Source of the DNA: Latrodectus hesperus
Taxonomy: Eukaryota > Arthropoda > Arachnida > Araneae > Theridiidae
Direction: 5' to 3'
DNA length: 64,000 nucleotides
Assembly (NCBI GenBank): GCA_037975125.1
Contig: CM075855.1
Span: 83,337,278-83,401,277 of the forward strand
The position numbers and the translations under genes were made by a program. Each line of letters opens with the position of its first letter. Within the stretch, counting starts at the first letter, position 1. Positions 27,261-41,655 of this stretch are shown here, piece by piece. The notes beneath the pieces are model-generated. The model was not told where the DNA came from and searched no databases. It worked only from the letters and a program-made list of their open reading frames with translations.

Positions 27261-28160
27261 ATGAGTAAATTGAGCAATGCTTCCCCTGATTATAAATTTA
27301 TCTGTACATTTTGTAAAATGGATTATCCGTTAGAAAAAGAGTTAAAAATTCATATGTTCTTACATAAAAATTATAATGATCCAAAACCATACCTGTCTCG
27401 CTCTAAACTGTCTATGAATCCGAACTCCTTGCCAAAAGCATATTATAAGCCTCTAAAGGTACCGCGGAATAAAATGTATGAAAATCCGGAAGCAAATAAC
27501 AAATTTATGAACAAAAATAGATATGAGCATGAAGTTAACAAGAAACCAGAAAACTCTTCGACTAAACCTCGTCCCATCGCAGTGTATAAAAATATGCCAA
27601 GCCGCCAATATTCGGATGATAGACCTAGTCGAATCCAAGTGAAAAATTCGGCAACGTCAAGTGCATATGAGGAGTTGCTTCAAATGAGAAAAGAATATCC
27701 AGCGAAATCTTCAACCTGTAATTCTGAAAATTCTTTGCCAAATACAACGCAATCTTTGGAACAAATCTTGCCTAAAAGAAGAAATTCTGAGAATTCTGCT
27801 AGCAGTCCAGATTCTGGAGTATTCGACGAATGTTATTCATCGGATTCGAGTGACAGCTTATCTGAATCGCAATCAGATAAAATGTGTAAAACAAACTTCG
27901 AGATTCAAATGCCAGAGAAGAATATAGCCGAAGCTGATAGTCAAAGATTCAACGACCCTCAAGGTTACAACAATCCATTACCATGTGGAAATATTTCGAA
28001 TTCCTTCAATTCTTCCCAACAAATAATAATGAAAACAGGCTTTACAAATGGTCAGTCGAGGAAAGACTATCCAGTTTCGAATGTACACAACAATGAGCAT
28101 AAAAAAGTTAATTTTGCTTGCCAAGCTTTAGAACTTCCCAATCCGGAATTTCCGGTGCAG
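27261..28160 (+). CDS. Single C2H2 zinc-finger protein, coding exon
   Basis: The ATG at 27261 is the first in the frame after a good splice acceptor (ttctttgtttag, AG at 27213-27214), so a 5' exon probably lies upstream. The exon encodes 300 residues. A classical C2H2 finger is seen at about 11-36 (FICTFCK, 12 residues, HMFLH). The remainder is polar, Lys/Asn/Ser-rich and probably disordered, with an acidic Ser tract (SSDSSDSLSES) at about 190-205. I end the exon at 28160 because cag|gtgagc there is a near-ideal splice donor; the open frame continues only 13 codons to TAA at 28200-28202. Downstream exons were not located. A nucleic-acid-binding or regulatory role is plausible from the finger alone. 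The family was not recognised. Confidence 0.6.
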
Positions 28161-28166
28161 GTGAGC
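28161..28166 (+). other. Strong splice donor (GTGAGC)
   Basis: The context tgcag|gtgagc matches the eukaryotic 5' splice-site consensus. It decides the end of the zinc-finger exon. Confidence 0.6.
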
Positions 28167-28202
28167 AGAATATTGAAACGTGTTATTTATTCTAGTATTT
28201 AA

Positions 28203-30060
28203 TAAGAACTATGAACCTTCTGTTAAGTTTGCAATCAACATGTAAGTAGATAAATTTTAAATAAATTGTAGTGAAAAGTGCATGTCAGAATTTAATTTAG
28301 GGCAAATTAAAAATAAATTGAAGAAAGTATTGTTTGCAAATGACTTGACGAAATGATAAAAATTGTTGATTATCAGAAGATTCAAATTGTAATTCAATCA
28401 AAAATCGACCGATTCGTTTTTCATGTATTAAAATATAAATTGAGTTTTGGCTATTAAAACCCTCTTCTGTTACATAAAACTCATTCAACTTAACATTGCT
28501 TTTTATATATTGTAAATGATTTTTTTTGTAGTCTTGTACTGAGATAATAATGGGGCAGAATGCTATGTATCTTTATGAAGTCATTTAAAATTTCCCGGTT
28601 TGATAGATACGAAATTGTGTATTGATGTAATCCTAATAATATTTTAATGTCATAAAGTTAAATTTTCTCATTTAAAATCACTTCATTATTTTCAGCATGA
28701 AAATAACTAATATTTTACGTAACAGATTTTATCGGCATCTGAAAAATATGTATATATTTAAATTATCGTTATGTGAGCTATAATAAGTAATTTTTACAGA
28801 AACTTGTCAGTTTTTCAAAAATAATCTTGCTAATTCAAAAATAAATTTAAAAATTGCTTTTCCATCTAATATTTCGCTAGTAATTAAAATTTTTCTTCAA
28901 ATCTGAAATTTTAAGAAAGTTAATTGAAAAACGTAAATTGTTAAATAAAGGAATTTCCAAGTAGGGATTTCAGTTTTGTAAGATCAATTAGAATTTTAAT
29001 TTGTCTATTAATACGAATTGTGTAATAATATTGTTATCTATAAGTGAATTAGAGATTTTAGAAAAATAATGTATGAATTTGATTTGTATTTTATAAGAAA
29101 TTTATTACCAAAGAAATCTGATGCATGGCCCTTTAGTTTTATTTAAATGAATTTCTGTCCTTTTTTGTGAAAAAAGTATGTTTTTTGGGGGAAGAATTCA
29201 GCCTGAAATTAACAAGTGTTTAAGAAAAAAATTAATTTTAGACTTATGGTATAAGTTTTATGGAAAATATTTTGTTCACATTGCTGTGTTCATTAAAAAA
29301 ATAGGGAAAATATTGTTAGGCATAGCATAATTAAAAAATTATAAATTTAAATATTCATTACAAATTTATTGTGGGTGCTCAATAATGTTCATTAATAGTT
29401 CAATTTATGTTCAAATGATTTCAAACATTTGGACAGCAACTTAAAACGAAGCTATCATTTAATTTATTGAATACTTTTATCATTGGTTATATGTAAGCAA
29501 GATATTTAAAATAATTTATATATTTGAGTCCCTCGGAAAAAACTAAGTTTTAGTAATTACGAGTTCATCGTTGAATTACAAGAGGCAGTAATGTTAGATT
29601 TTTATTAGGTGATATAGGATTTGGAAAATTTCACTGTTAAAAGTTATAAATGCTTAAATCACAAATGGAAACTTGAGAGTTTAATTCGTTGATAATTTCA
29701 AAATGTGAAACTGTTTTACAAATAAAGAATAACTTATAGCAGAAATTTATGATTAAACAGCCCAAAATCTTTTAAAAAATTTTTATTTAAGCAATTATTA
29801 AAAAAAATATTAAAAAAACTAACAGTCTTAAATAAGAAAATTTCTCTAAATTGGAAATGAAAATTAGGTTTTCACTTGGCAATCATACTATTGCAGATCC
29901 AAATTGGTTTTGGTCAACACGTTTCCTCAAGTGAAAGTAACAATTTTGTATCAAGGATAAGTTATTTATGTACTAAACGCGCTTTTTTAGTGACATAACT
30001 AGTTTCATAGGAATTGAAATTTCATTTGAAAAGTGTTATTGTATCAGCTTATTATATATT
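28203..30060. other. AT-rich intron or intergenic DNA, no gene seen
   Basis: Probably the intron after the zinc-finger exon. No exon candidate with credible splice sites and protein similarity was found. Confidence 0.45.
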
Positions 30061-30070
30061 ATTAATTATA

Positions 30071-30203
30071 TACAGAACTGTATGCAAATTCCTTTCGTAC
30101 TAATTTGTCTTTATTCATGTAAATTTTTTATCTTGCTTAATTTAGCAAATTTTTATCTGTTAAGCTGCATTGTGTTAATTTACACTTTCTGTCAGTAATT
30201 ATA
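30071..30203. repeat. Dispersed repeat, copy 1
   Basis: This roughly 130-base segment, starting at tacagaactg, recurs in the same orientation at 30893-31017 with scattered changes. Both copies contain atttttttatcttg and gttaatttaca in order. Class unknown. Confidence 0.7.
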
Positions 30204-30635
30204 GTTTGTAATGATTTTATATTGTTTTTATTCTATTTTAGAGAAACAATTATTGAATACTTTTGGAATTCAAATGAAGTATTATACTCAATGTATATCT
30301 TTTAATAACGATAAAAAAACGAGTACATTAAAAATTATTTCAGTTTTCATTTCCTACAACTCTTTTTGACTGAATACGATATCTTTTTACATTCTTACAA
30401 TTATATTGAAGTTATTTAAAAATGGCTAAAATATTATGAAAATACTATTTAGTATTTTTGTTTCATAAAATGTATGTTTAATGAAATGAGGATAAAAGTT
30501 TTCAATGAATTGATACAACATTATTCAACAAGTGCAGATTTAAAAAAATTCGAACGTTGTGGAACTTCCATTTTCTTGAATTTCTTTCCTCATGTAACAT
30601 AACCCTTTATCATTATCTGGGTACATACGTATTAA

Positions 30636-30792
30636 CGTCACCACAGAGCCAATTTTTATAATAAATTTTTTTTTGAAAAAAAAGTTGAAAGTGAATTTTT
30701 AATTTCAGTAACATGTGTTCAGTTCCCTATTTAAAACATATCGGCACAATAAGTTCCACTTATTTTGTATGTGTAATTTCGCTGTGGTGACG
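30636..30792. mobile_element. 157-base MITE flanked by TTAA (piggyBac-like)
   Basis: Ends are cgtcaccacag (30636-30646) and ctgtggtgacg (30782-30792), a perfect 11-base inverted pair. TTAA flanks both sides exactly (30632-30635 and 30793-30796). TTAA duplication is the signature of piggyBac-type insertion. The interior is AT-rich without coding capacity, so the element is non-autonomous. Confidence 0.65.
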
Positions 30793-30892
30793 TTAACAAG
30801 CAGGTGCAATTATCAGTTAAATTGAATTGTATGCAGTCACCGATGTGTACTGTTAACATTTCGAACAGAAATGAAATGAATTGCAAATTAGC

Positions 30893-31017
30893 TACAGAAC
30901 TGCATGCCAATTACCTTCGTAATAATTTGTCTTTTATTCCTTTAAATTTTTTATCTTGTTTAATTTAGAAAATTGTTATCCGTGTTGTGTTAATTTACAT
31001 TTTATGTCAATAATTGT
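30893..31017. repeat. Dispersed repeat, copy 2
   Basis: Direct, diverged copy of 30071-30203. A shorter related piece (gaatgaaatgcattgtaaatta) follows at about 31037, matching sequence just before this copy. Confidence 0.7.
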
Positions 31018-31125
31018 ATACTGCTCCATTTTTGACCGGAATGAAATGCATTGTAAATTACAATATTTGACTTCAATTTATGTCTACGTTTAAGTTTTTT
31101 AAAACACAAATTGAGTATTGAACAT

Positions 31126-31211
31126 TGTCATGGATTTTAGAGAAGATATAACAAAAGCAAAATAATACTATTTTGCTTTTTTTTAATATATTGTCTAAAA
31201 TCTATGACATG
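31126..31211. repeat. Imperfect hairpin with arms of about 40 bases
   Basis: tgtcatggattttaga on the left pairs with tctaaaatctatgaca on the right, and acaaaagcaaaat with attttgctttt in the centre, leaving a six-base loop. It may be a small MITE or a transcribed hairpin. Confidence 0.7.
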
Positions 31212-34200
31212 AAATCGATGCAGTGGTTTGCGTCTTTCTCTTAGTTTGTAGATGCATGAATTTATTTTTTAATTTCTGTACTATTATTGTTTGTATTGTA
31301 AGTAACAGTAATGTTGACATGCATAATTAGTTTTGAATTTGTTCACATGTTTGTTGAGAGTCTTTACAAACTAATTGTGTTGATAGATAAAATATTTATG
31401 TTAACCAAATTCTCTTGTGTTTAATCTGTGTCATTCGTTTGATTGGAAATTGTGTCTAGTTAACAATGGCGCGAATATGGGATTTCAATTTGACTGGATT
31501 AACATCAAAATAAACCTAATTTTAAAACCACTTGTTTGAATAATTTTCTTTTAAGTATAAGAATTTAATAGCTTTAAAATTTTGTAATAGTTTTTACATT
31601 ATTTTTCGATTTACACTTTTTTAATGGAAAATCTCACAAAAGCACCAATAATTAGTTCGTTTAAAGTTAGAAATGTAATTTTTAATTAAATAAAAAGTAA
31701 TTCAGTTGACTACATTTAAGTCCGGTACTTTAACATTTTAAAATGGTTATTTTTTATATCAAACAATTGAAATCTCAATAATTCAGGTGATAAAAATGTA
31801 TTTGAAATCCTATTCTCCCATCTTTACAATTGCTAAGAACTATCTATATTGTTTCAGAGCGATTACCACTAAGATACATTTCATTGTATCAATAGTAGAT
31901 TTGTTATTGTGACAAAAATGTTTAGGTGTTAACAAATACCTAAGCATTTTTATTAATTCTAATTTGTTTAAATAACTTGAGAGGCACACACACATCAAAT
32001 GTATTGAAGTACCGGTATATGTCGCTTATCTGTATTAAGTGCTGAAGAAAATTAAGCTATACATTTCACTAATCGTAAAATGTTTATTCTTTAAGGTAAA
32101 ATAAAATACAAAATAGTTTCATCTTCAAGATATAAAACTACTTTAAAATCTTCTGAAGGTTATACAAAATGCCTTTAATCGGCCTTTAGCACGCACGGCT
32201 TTTATAGAATTGTTAATGCTATTGAAAGACTAATCTTCAAAATGCATTCCATGATGTCGTAAATAGTCAGTATTCTAGCTCTGGAGTATTCTAAAACAAA
32301 TACCAAATGGTTGAATGTTTATTTGTTCTTAATTCAAATTATTAAAAATATTACCTTTTGAATATTATTTTGGCTCTTGAGTAATTGGTGATAATTTAAT
32401 ATTTTGGTCTTTATTTCGTGTTTTAACTTTTAATCTCTAGGGAAATGTATTAATCTGATCATTCTTTTAAATAAATACAATCTTACCAAGTTTTATTAAA
32501 CGTTTATAAAGTTGATTATATTGTTAAAAATTGACGATGCTTATTAGTTCATTCAATAGATTGTTGAGAAAAATCAAGACTTCGTGAGACAGGCTCTCAG
32601 CTTCAGACATGGTTCAAGTGTATTTTAGAACGCATTATTAACCATTTCTTATATCCCTCACGTAAATAAAATGTCTATTAAATTGCCAATTATGCAAAAA
32701 TGAAAGCTATTTTGAATGAAGATAATTTTTTTTAAAAAGTAACTCTTGATTGAATTTAAGAATCGAAATATTTATCTTCTATTTCTTAGATAAAATCTGT
32801 TTTCAATATGAAGACCCAGGACTGGGATATACTTTGACTAACGTTTATCCATTTTTTGGTTAGTCAAATTCCCTTAACGTATTGCGTTATACTTTCGGGT
32901 ACTTATTTATTTCATCAGAGGTTATTGTCTCATAATATTGATCCTAGATCAGGAAACGAGGTCGGTAATTGATGTTCTGACATAAGCTTTTAAATCTACC
33001 AACGACGGATTATAAGTACCAGTAAATATTTGATGTGAATAGTTAATGATTATTTATAGCTGATTCAGTCTTTAAGTCTTCCTCCCAAGACTAGATAACC
33101 ATCTCCCAAGTTCATTGACGATATCCACTTTTTGTATGTTATAATGCCTTTGAAATTCGCTATCAGATATAATTTAAATGTTTTGTTAAGTGAGTGTAAA
33201 AGTAATTTCAAATCAAATAAACACAAGTTTCACAAAAGCACTACATAGACGTATTATGAAGAAAACAACCAGAAATAACTCTAATTCGAGAGCAATTTTT
33301 ATAATTTATGCTTTTGGTATTGCAATTATCGGGATTTGAATCAATACCCATCGCGTGGAAGAAAAAATATTAACTTTTGCATTCCATAAGCTGTTCATGT
33401 ATCAATGAGGCAATATGTATGTGGAAATATGTAGAAAGTCAAGTTAAATGCTAATCACATATAGGCTGCTAGAAACTTGCATCAAATAAAAGCTAATCAC
33501 GTTTATGCAATCTTAGTTTATAGTTACGGGAATTGTTGACTTCAAGTTTCATGAAATATCGTAAATCAAAATCATATGCGGTATATAGATGTTAATGCTC
33601 TATTCACTTTCTGGAGTGCTTATGCTGGAATTTTTTTTTTTTTTGTTTTTGTTTTGCACATACCAGTCTATATGACATGCTGTATCGCCTTTCCTTGGAA
33701 TTTGGTTCCCTCAGGCAAGCTTCTTATTAGTTGGGCGTGTTGTGAATTACCATTTTACCCATTTACAAACTGATTCAAGTATAGAGGCTTTTCACTATCT
33801 TAGAGGGGAAAAATACTTGCAATTGATCGTTTTAGCTGATTTTTGCCAAATAGTTGTTAAATAAACCATAGTATTTTCCAATTTAAAATGTTCTTTATTG
33901 AAAAAAAGCTTGAAGCATAATCATCTAGAAAATTTAAATTAGAAATTGGAAAATAAGCATGCATGGAAAACAAGATATATTTGAAATGTCAATCATGATT
34001 TTTCTTAAAAAAATATACCCTTTAAAAATTGTTAGAAAAAGTAAAAAAAAAAAAAATTCAGTCAACAAAGCCTTTGCAAATGAATATGAGGAATTTAGTT
34101 ATGGAACATAGTTGTTTCACAAGGTAATTTTTGTTCTAATATATTTTTAAAGAGTATATTTTTATTTTTTGATGAATATGATAAATAATTGCATTGATTT

Positions 34201-35552
34201 GAACAGTTAGTATACGCGTGTAAAATGCAATGGCTCTTTAATTTACGTATTTGTGAGAAAAAATGAAGCAACAAAAATGTAATTCAGAGGTATATCCTTA
34301 TTTTTATCCTTAAAATATTCAGGTATTTACAATATTTTCTAATGATTTTGATTGTATACGTTAACATTTTTCTTAATTAGCTGTTTCGTGATGTGTATGT
34401 ATTTAAAGTAAGACTTGTTTACTAATATTTCCATTGGCATAAAGCTTTTAATTTTATTTCTAAAAGTAATTTTGTGCCATTTATTGATTGTTAAAAAGAT
34501 TGCAAATATATCCGATATCATTTCAATTCTTTAATAAGAGAATTTAAATAAAGTGTATTTATATATATTTATAATATAAGAACAAATATATGCATTTTTA
34601 TAATGTAGTGATATTTGGCATTAAAAACTGTAAATCAAAATAAAACAATTGTCAATGAAAATATATTTTATTTTTTAAAAAAGTTTAATCAAATGATATA
34701 TTTTATCAGACAAATGGAAACGAAGAACTTGAAAAACAATAAAAATAATAATTATAAAGCTGATAAATTAAATATAAAAATGATAACTATAGAAATAGGT
34801 GGTTATAAAAGCTTGCAAAATTCTAAGAAAAGTTTAACTAAAATTTCATAGTTACATGTGTTTGAAAAAATTTATTTAAAGTTCTTTTACCATTTTCTAA
34901 ATTCACTAAAACCGAAGGGTCTGCTATGCAAACCCTATTTCTATGAATCCTTACTGAAATAAGCTAAATAGCCGTAGAATAGACAGCAATATCAGCGATA
35001 TTATCCGTACAATAAAATGGTTGCATTTCCTCTCCTTTTCAAGAAGAGGGAATTTATATCTTGCTCCAAGTGTGTTCAATAGCAAGGTCATGATGGTCAG
35101 ATGGAACAAAGAGTCATCTGCTTATTATAAAAATAGTGGATTTGATATTTTTGTGGTTTTGAAAAATAGTGGATGACAGCAGAACTAGATTAATAATATA
35201 TTCTTACTTTTGGTTCAACAATTCGTTGATTTGACTACATGTTAGTAGGTGTTCGGAATATATTTTAATTTTCAAAACCCGGTTTAACTGGCTATTGCTT
35301 GCAAAAAATGCAATGGAGTGGCACATTAATAAAACTATTTGAAGACAATCAAACTGAAATGATTTATGTGTGTTAAGAGTTCTTTAGGGTTTAATGTTAT
35401 TGCTATCGGGACTTATTGGGAAAAGGAAAGTGTCAGCTTAGATACTGAATTTGTCACTTGATTAAATTTCAAAATGAGAGATTGCTAGCTACATTAAGTG
35501 GCTTCTCAATTGTCAGAAATAGTTTGTTGGAAATATCGCAATAATTTAATTA
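31212..35552. other. AT-rich non-coding stretch
   Basis: No gene was recognised. A 10-base stem-loop (tttgactaac / gttagtcaaa, 32833-32868) is the only structure noted. Confidence 0.5.
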
Positions 35553-35561
35553 AATATATAT

Positions 35562-35646
<85 letters not shown>
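35553..35646. repeat. (TA)n microsatellite
   Basis: About 94 bases of nearly pure TA with one phase slip near 35572. Confidence 0.95.
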
Positions 35647-35648
<2 letters not shown>

Positions 35649-37020
35649 CCTTAAAATTAACCTTTATTTGACCTCAAAGCATTTTATATATTATTAATTG
35701 CATTTGTGACTGAGTATCTATGTCCCTTAAGATCTAAATTTAGACCTTATTGTAATAGGCTAATGAATGTGGATTGAAATAAATTCTAAAAAGCATCCAA
35801 TGACTCTCAAATTTGTAAACAACTCTTATTAGGAATTACCTTTCTGAAAATAAGATTAAGATTTGAAATGCAAATACTTAAATTTTAAGTATTCATAGAT
35901 GAAGAGAGGTTCTCAGTGAAGTACAAGCTAATTCATTGTTTGTGTTATTAACATGGCTATGTATAATTATGAATTGAGAAATATACAGTATTTCTGCATT
36001 AAGAAACCAACTTTAAAAGTAATTCATTAAATTAATTTTTAATGAGAAACTTAAATGTTAATTTATAAAAACTCAAGAAATGATATTAATCTATTAAATT
36101 CTTCATTGCATACATATAAATTCAAGAGTTTATAAAATTTATATTTTATTTGTATAAAATAATGACTGAGAATTAATAGAATTGAATCTGAATTTTTTTA
36201 AATGTACATAGAAAAACATTCATCATTGTTTTAATATTACAATAAAAACTAATAATTCAATTGATCCATTTCCTTCAAATAAATATTTAAGAATATTTAA
36301 TTTATGCAGGCTATGATATCGTATACATAGTTCTAAAATGACAACAGTTTTAAAAAAAAACAAACAATGCTATTAGAAAGCTGAAAAGTATTATGAGCTA
36401 AAATTGACAAATAACAGTTTTTTGGAAATATAAGGGAATTTGCAGTATAAATGTTAATCTCTGACATTTCTCTGTATTTATTAATAAGATATTCTTACTG
36501 AATAAGGAAATTCAAGACAAAATGAGAAACTGGCTAGCAACTTTAAAATTATTTTGTGTCATTTTTTGTAGATCGCGATGGAATAGTTTTATTCAATTCT
36601 TAACACACTGATAATTCCAAAATATTCAGTGCCTATTTGTGTCATTCTAGAATTAAGAGCATTATTTATTAAACAAAGTAAATACGTAGATAGTTTTTTT
36701 AAAAACACTTGTTATGATCCACAATTTTTACTAATAATATAAAATAAATTCTTTTCCTCAGTTAGGTATTACAATATAATAATTCTATCATAACAGTATT
36801 CATAACTTTGACATATGATTAGAAGAAATAAAACTTATACTACTGTGAAGTAAAAACAGAAAACTTTTCTTAATTAAAGAACATTATATATATATTGCAA
36901 GATACAAACTGTACGAGCATCATGCAAGTTTATTTGAAGAGCTCCAGATACTCACACATTTATTTCTTATCTGATGATCCGTTTGGTTTTGATGGGTTAA
37001 GGAAATAATGGTATAAAGGA
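35647..37020. other. AT-rich non-coding stretch
   Basis: No coding or structural feature was recognised. Two minus-strand AATAAA hexamers (36929-36934 and 36959-36964) could terminate the gene at 37205-38107. Confidence 0.5.
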
Positions 37021-37046
37021 GAATACAAATGTATAATTCCTGTGGA

Positions 37047-37140
37047 GGATTTACTCTATATACTGCATACAATATCAGTAGCTTTTATACAATGGATTTA
37101 CTCTATATACTGCATACAATATCAGTAGCTTTTATACAAT
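37047..37140. repeat. Perfect 47-base tandem duplication
   Basis: 37047-37093 and 37094-37140 are identical, and the first four bases of a third unit follow. It lies just downstream of the somatomedin-B-like gene, probably in its 3' UTR. Perfect identity suggests a recent event. Confidence 0.97.
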
Positions 37141-37204
37141 GGATAAACTTCAATAAAAGATATTTATCACATCCATTTAAATGCTGTTTCTTGGCTAATT
37201 TGTT

Positions 37205-38107
37205 TCATAACCACTGTCCACTACAGCTCAAGTCCACTTGCATCGCTCGACTCAACATGATAGCATTAGAACCTCTTGCAATATCGTAAACACACTGATA
37301 ATGTTCTGTAGTTCTATTATGGCACATTGCACAGTCCATATTTCTATACACAATCCCATCGTTCCACTTCACAGGATCAACATAGGATTTACACTTTCTC
37401 CTGGTAGACATATCAGTCCATGACTTGGGACATGCAGATACCATACCAGATACACAACTTCTTATTCCATTTGTAATATTCAGTGGCTTTTCGAACAGCA
37501 AATAGCATTCGTGGAAAGACCAATCTCTCTCAGGGTCCCATTTCCACACACCCCATTGCTGTTTTTCTTCTATGAAGGTTAAATTTTCCAAGACATCAGT
37601 TTGGGTGACTTCAAGACTGGAACAAAGAGCTTTGACGCGCCACTCCAACAGGTCTTCTGTGTCTGCATCATTACAAATTGCGCAGTAATAATTCTTGTAT
37701 GTGACTCCCTCCTTAGGATTCGTGACTGGCACTGTACCAATAAGGTCACTAGATTGGCTGCTGACTTCATTGTTCTCTTGACATTTCTCCAGGACATGCC
37801 TGTGTCCGGTCCATGAATCTTTACAATCTTTGACCATCCAGAAGTGTCTATTCTCTCCATGCACGAATACACAGCGAATGTTGTGTCTGCGTCTGATTGC
37901 CATCCTGAATGTTCTATAAGGGGCATCGAGACAGCAATCATTGTATATCAAAGAACACTTGCTGTCACAGAAGCAATTAGTTGAAGTAGGTTGTCCATAG
38001 GGCAGACATGAATTGGAACAAACAGGTATAAGCTTACGATATTCAGCCGAAATTATAGTAAATATAACAACTGTACTAAGTAGAGACAGTAAATTACCTT
38101 TATTCAT
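37205..38107 (-). CDS. Secreted Cys-rich protein with a somatomedin-B-like domain
   Basis: The product is 300 residues and starts with a clear signal peptide (Lys, then LLSLLSTVVIFTIISA, cleavage near residue 21). Residues about 30-60 carry a somatomedin-B-like pattern (CSNSC, CFCDSKC, YNDCCLD). Two similar modules follow: YKNYYCAICND at about 138-148 and YRNMDCAMCHN at about 256-266, each within a Cys-rich stretch. I recall this kind of ectodomain ahead of seven-helix adhesion- or Methuselah-type receptors in arthropods, but no membrane segment follows here. It is either a secreted form, a truncated receptor, or one exon of a larger gene. No convincing donor site was seen near the TGA at 37205-37207, and AATAAA hexamers lie 240-280 bases beyond, which favours a complete single-exon gene. 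The frame is undamaged. Confidence 0.72.
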   Translation of the reverse strand: MNKGNLLSLLSTVVIFTIISAEYRKLIPVCSNSCLPYGQPTSTNCFCDSKCSLIYNDCCLDAPYRTFRMAIRRRHNIRCVFVHGENRHFWMVKDCKDSWTGHRHVLEKCQENNEVSSQSSDLIGTVPVTNPKEGVTYKNYYCAICNDADTEDLLEWRVKALCSSLEVTQTDVLENLTFIEEKQQWGVWKWDPERDWSFHECYLLFEKPLNITNGIRSCVSGMVSACPKSWTDMSTRRKCKSYVDPVKWNDGIVYRNMDCAMCHNRTTEHYQCVYDIARGSNAIMLSRAMQVDLSCSGQWL

Positions 38108-39195
38108 TGTATAAATGGGTAAAGGGATATATATAATGATAGTATGGGTATCCTTTTTGATAATTATAAATTAAAATTTAAAAAATCACTCGAATCTTAT
38201 AAGTTTCTTAAAAATAAGCAGGTTACTTTGAGAGGAAAACATTTCGAAATATTTTTCAAAACAGAAATATTAATAAATTATAAGTCAATCTTTTCGGATG
38301 TATCTTGACAGGAAACGGAAGAATGATACTCCAAGCTTCCTAGTCAAAAGCGAAGAATAAACTTTGTTATTTTGCTTAATCGGAGCTTCAACATATAAGA
38401 AAAAATATTCAAGGTTTTCAAGATTCTTCCTCTTTTGATTCATTTCAGTGACTTATACTTGTTTTTCAACTATCAAGTTAAAATTATTGGTGAGGGGTTG
38501 AAAAAGTTAAATCTAAAATAAAATTTTTTTCCGCCGCAACAATATTTAAATTCAGTAGATTGAAGATCAAAAAATTTATTTTATTATATACATTTAGAGA
38601 ACACATATTTAATTATGTATAACACAAAGCTTCATTTCTAAGAATTAAAAAAAATTCAAAAGGAAATTCAGATAACATGGATAATTTTTATTACATATGT
38701 GAACATAATTATTGTACAGTAAAAAAAATTCTTTAAAATAATATATTCTAATATTAAATTATGTTTCATTAAGTATAATGTAGAACCTTATGATAAAATA
38801 TATATATTATAGTATTATATAACCTCGTTTTCCTGAACACTTACGATTTTAAAAACTTGTGACTAGTCCTTAATATCCATGTAATTAATAGTTATTTTAA
38901 TTCTCATTTACGAAATGAAATTTTGAAAAATATTTTTTCCGAACGCATTACATGAAATTGTCGTTTGTATTTATTTTTTATAACATAAAGATTATTTAGT
39001 TTTTTGTTTGATTTCATAGTTTGATGTTTATATTGGAGAAACTAATATCCTTCAAATTGTGGATAATTTATAGCACAGCAGAGAGAGAGAACTCAAAATT
39101 CCAATTTTTTTTTGTCATTTATCTGAAATTTTTCCTACTTAAACTCCCACCTTAAAACTTAAAAGATCAAGTATAAAACAGTTTCGAGTCAAATA
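38108..39195. other. AT-rich stretch, possible promoter side of the gene at 37205-38107
   Basis: tatatata lies about 15-25 bases upstream of the start codon on the minus strand, too close to be a certain TATA box. Nothing else was recognised. Confidence 0.4.
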
Positions 39196-39384
39196 TCGTA
39201 AGGTACTTTTGGCATTTTAGATACAAGGCACTTATCAATCTACGTTTATTTGTCTCTACTCAATCTATCAATGCCCAATCTATGTATTTTTGAAAGGCTT
39301 TCGTAAGGTACTTTATTCATAAGACTTAGAATCGCCTTATGAAATTGACATTCTAGATACAAGGCACTTATCAATCTATGTTTA
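39196..39384. repeat. Local direct duplication
   Basis: tcgtaaggtactt occurs at 39196 and about 39301. A 38-base block containing gatacaaggcacttatcaat occurs at 39211-39248 and 39347-39384 with a few differences. Confidence 0.8.
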
Positions 39385-39727
39385 AAATGACATTGAAGGA
39401 AAAACGTTATTCAGATCATTGGTCTTTATTAAAGAAGCCAACAGAATGAAGACGCGCAAGAATATATAGCTGACGAGTGAAGAGTTATTCATCCATACAC
39501 TTCAACAAAGATACTCATGCTTTCATATCAGGCTATTTTTGATGAGGATTCAAATGGAATTTGTAGTCGCGTGTGCAATGACAAGGATGATTAAACGATT
39601 GAAAGCATAATGAATGATAATAAAAAGGATATTACGTATATCAAACAAAAGAAGAAAATGATATAGTTCTGCAATCATCGGCAAAACAATTAGGGGAACA
39701 ATTTACAAAACTGTGACATTAAAAAAG

Positions 39728-39730
<3 letters not shown>

Positions 39731-39801
<71 letters not shown>

Positions 39802-39806
39802 TAAAG

Positions 39807-39867
<61 letters not shown>
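39731..39867. repeat. (TA)n microsatellite with an (AAAT)n patch
   Basis: Almost pure TA, interrupted near 39790-39808 by aaataaataaataaag. It ends at the TA that borders the mariner-type element. Confidence 0.95.

Positions 39868-41655
<1,788 letters not shown>

Noticed and set aside
33576..33773. Hydrophobic 65-residue frame
   Set aside because: It includes a poly-T derived Phe run, has no family resemblance and no supporting signals.
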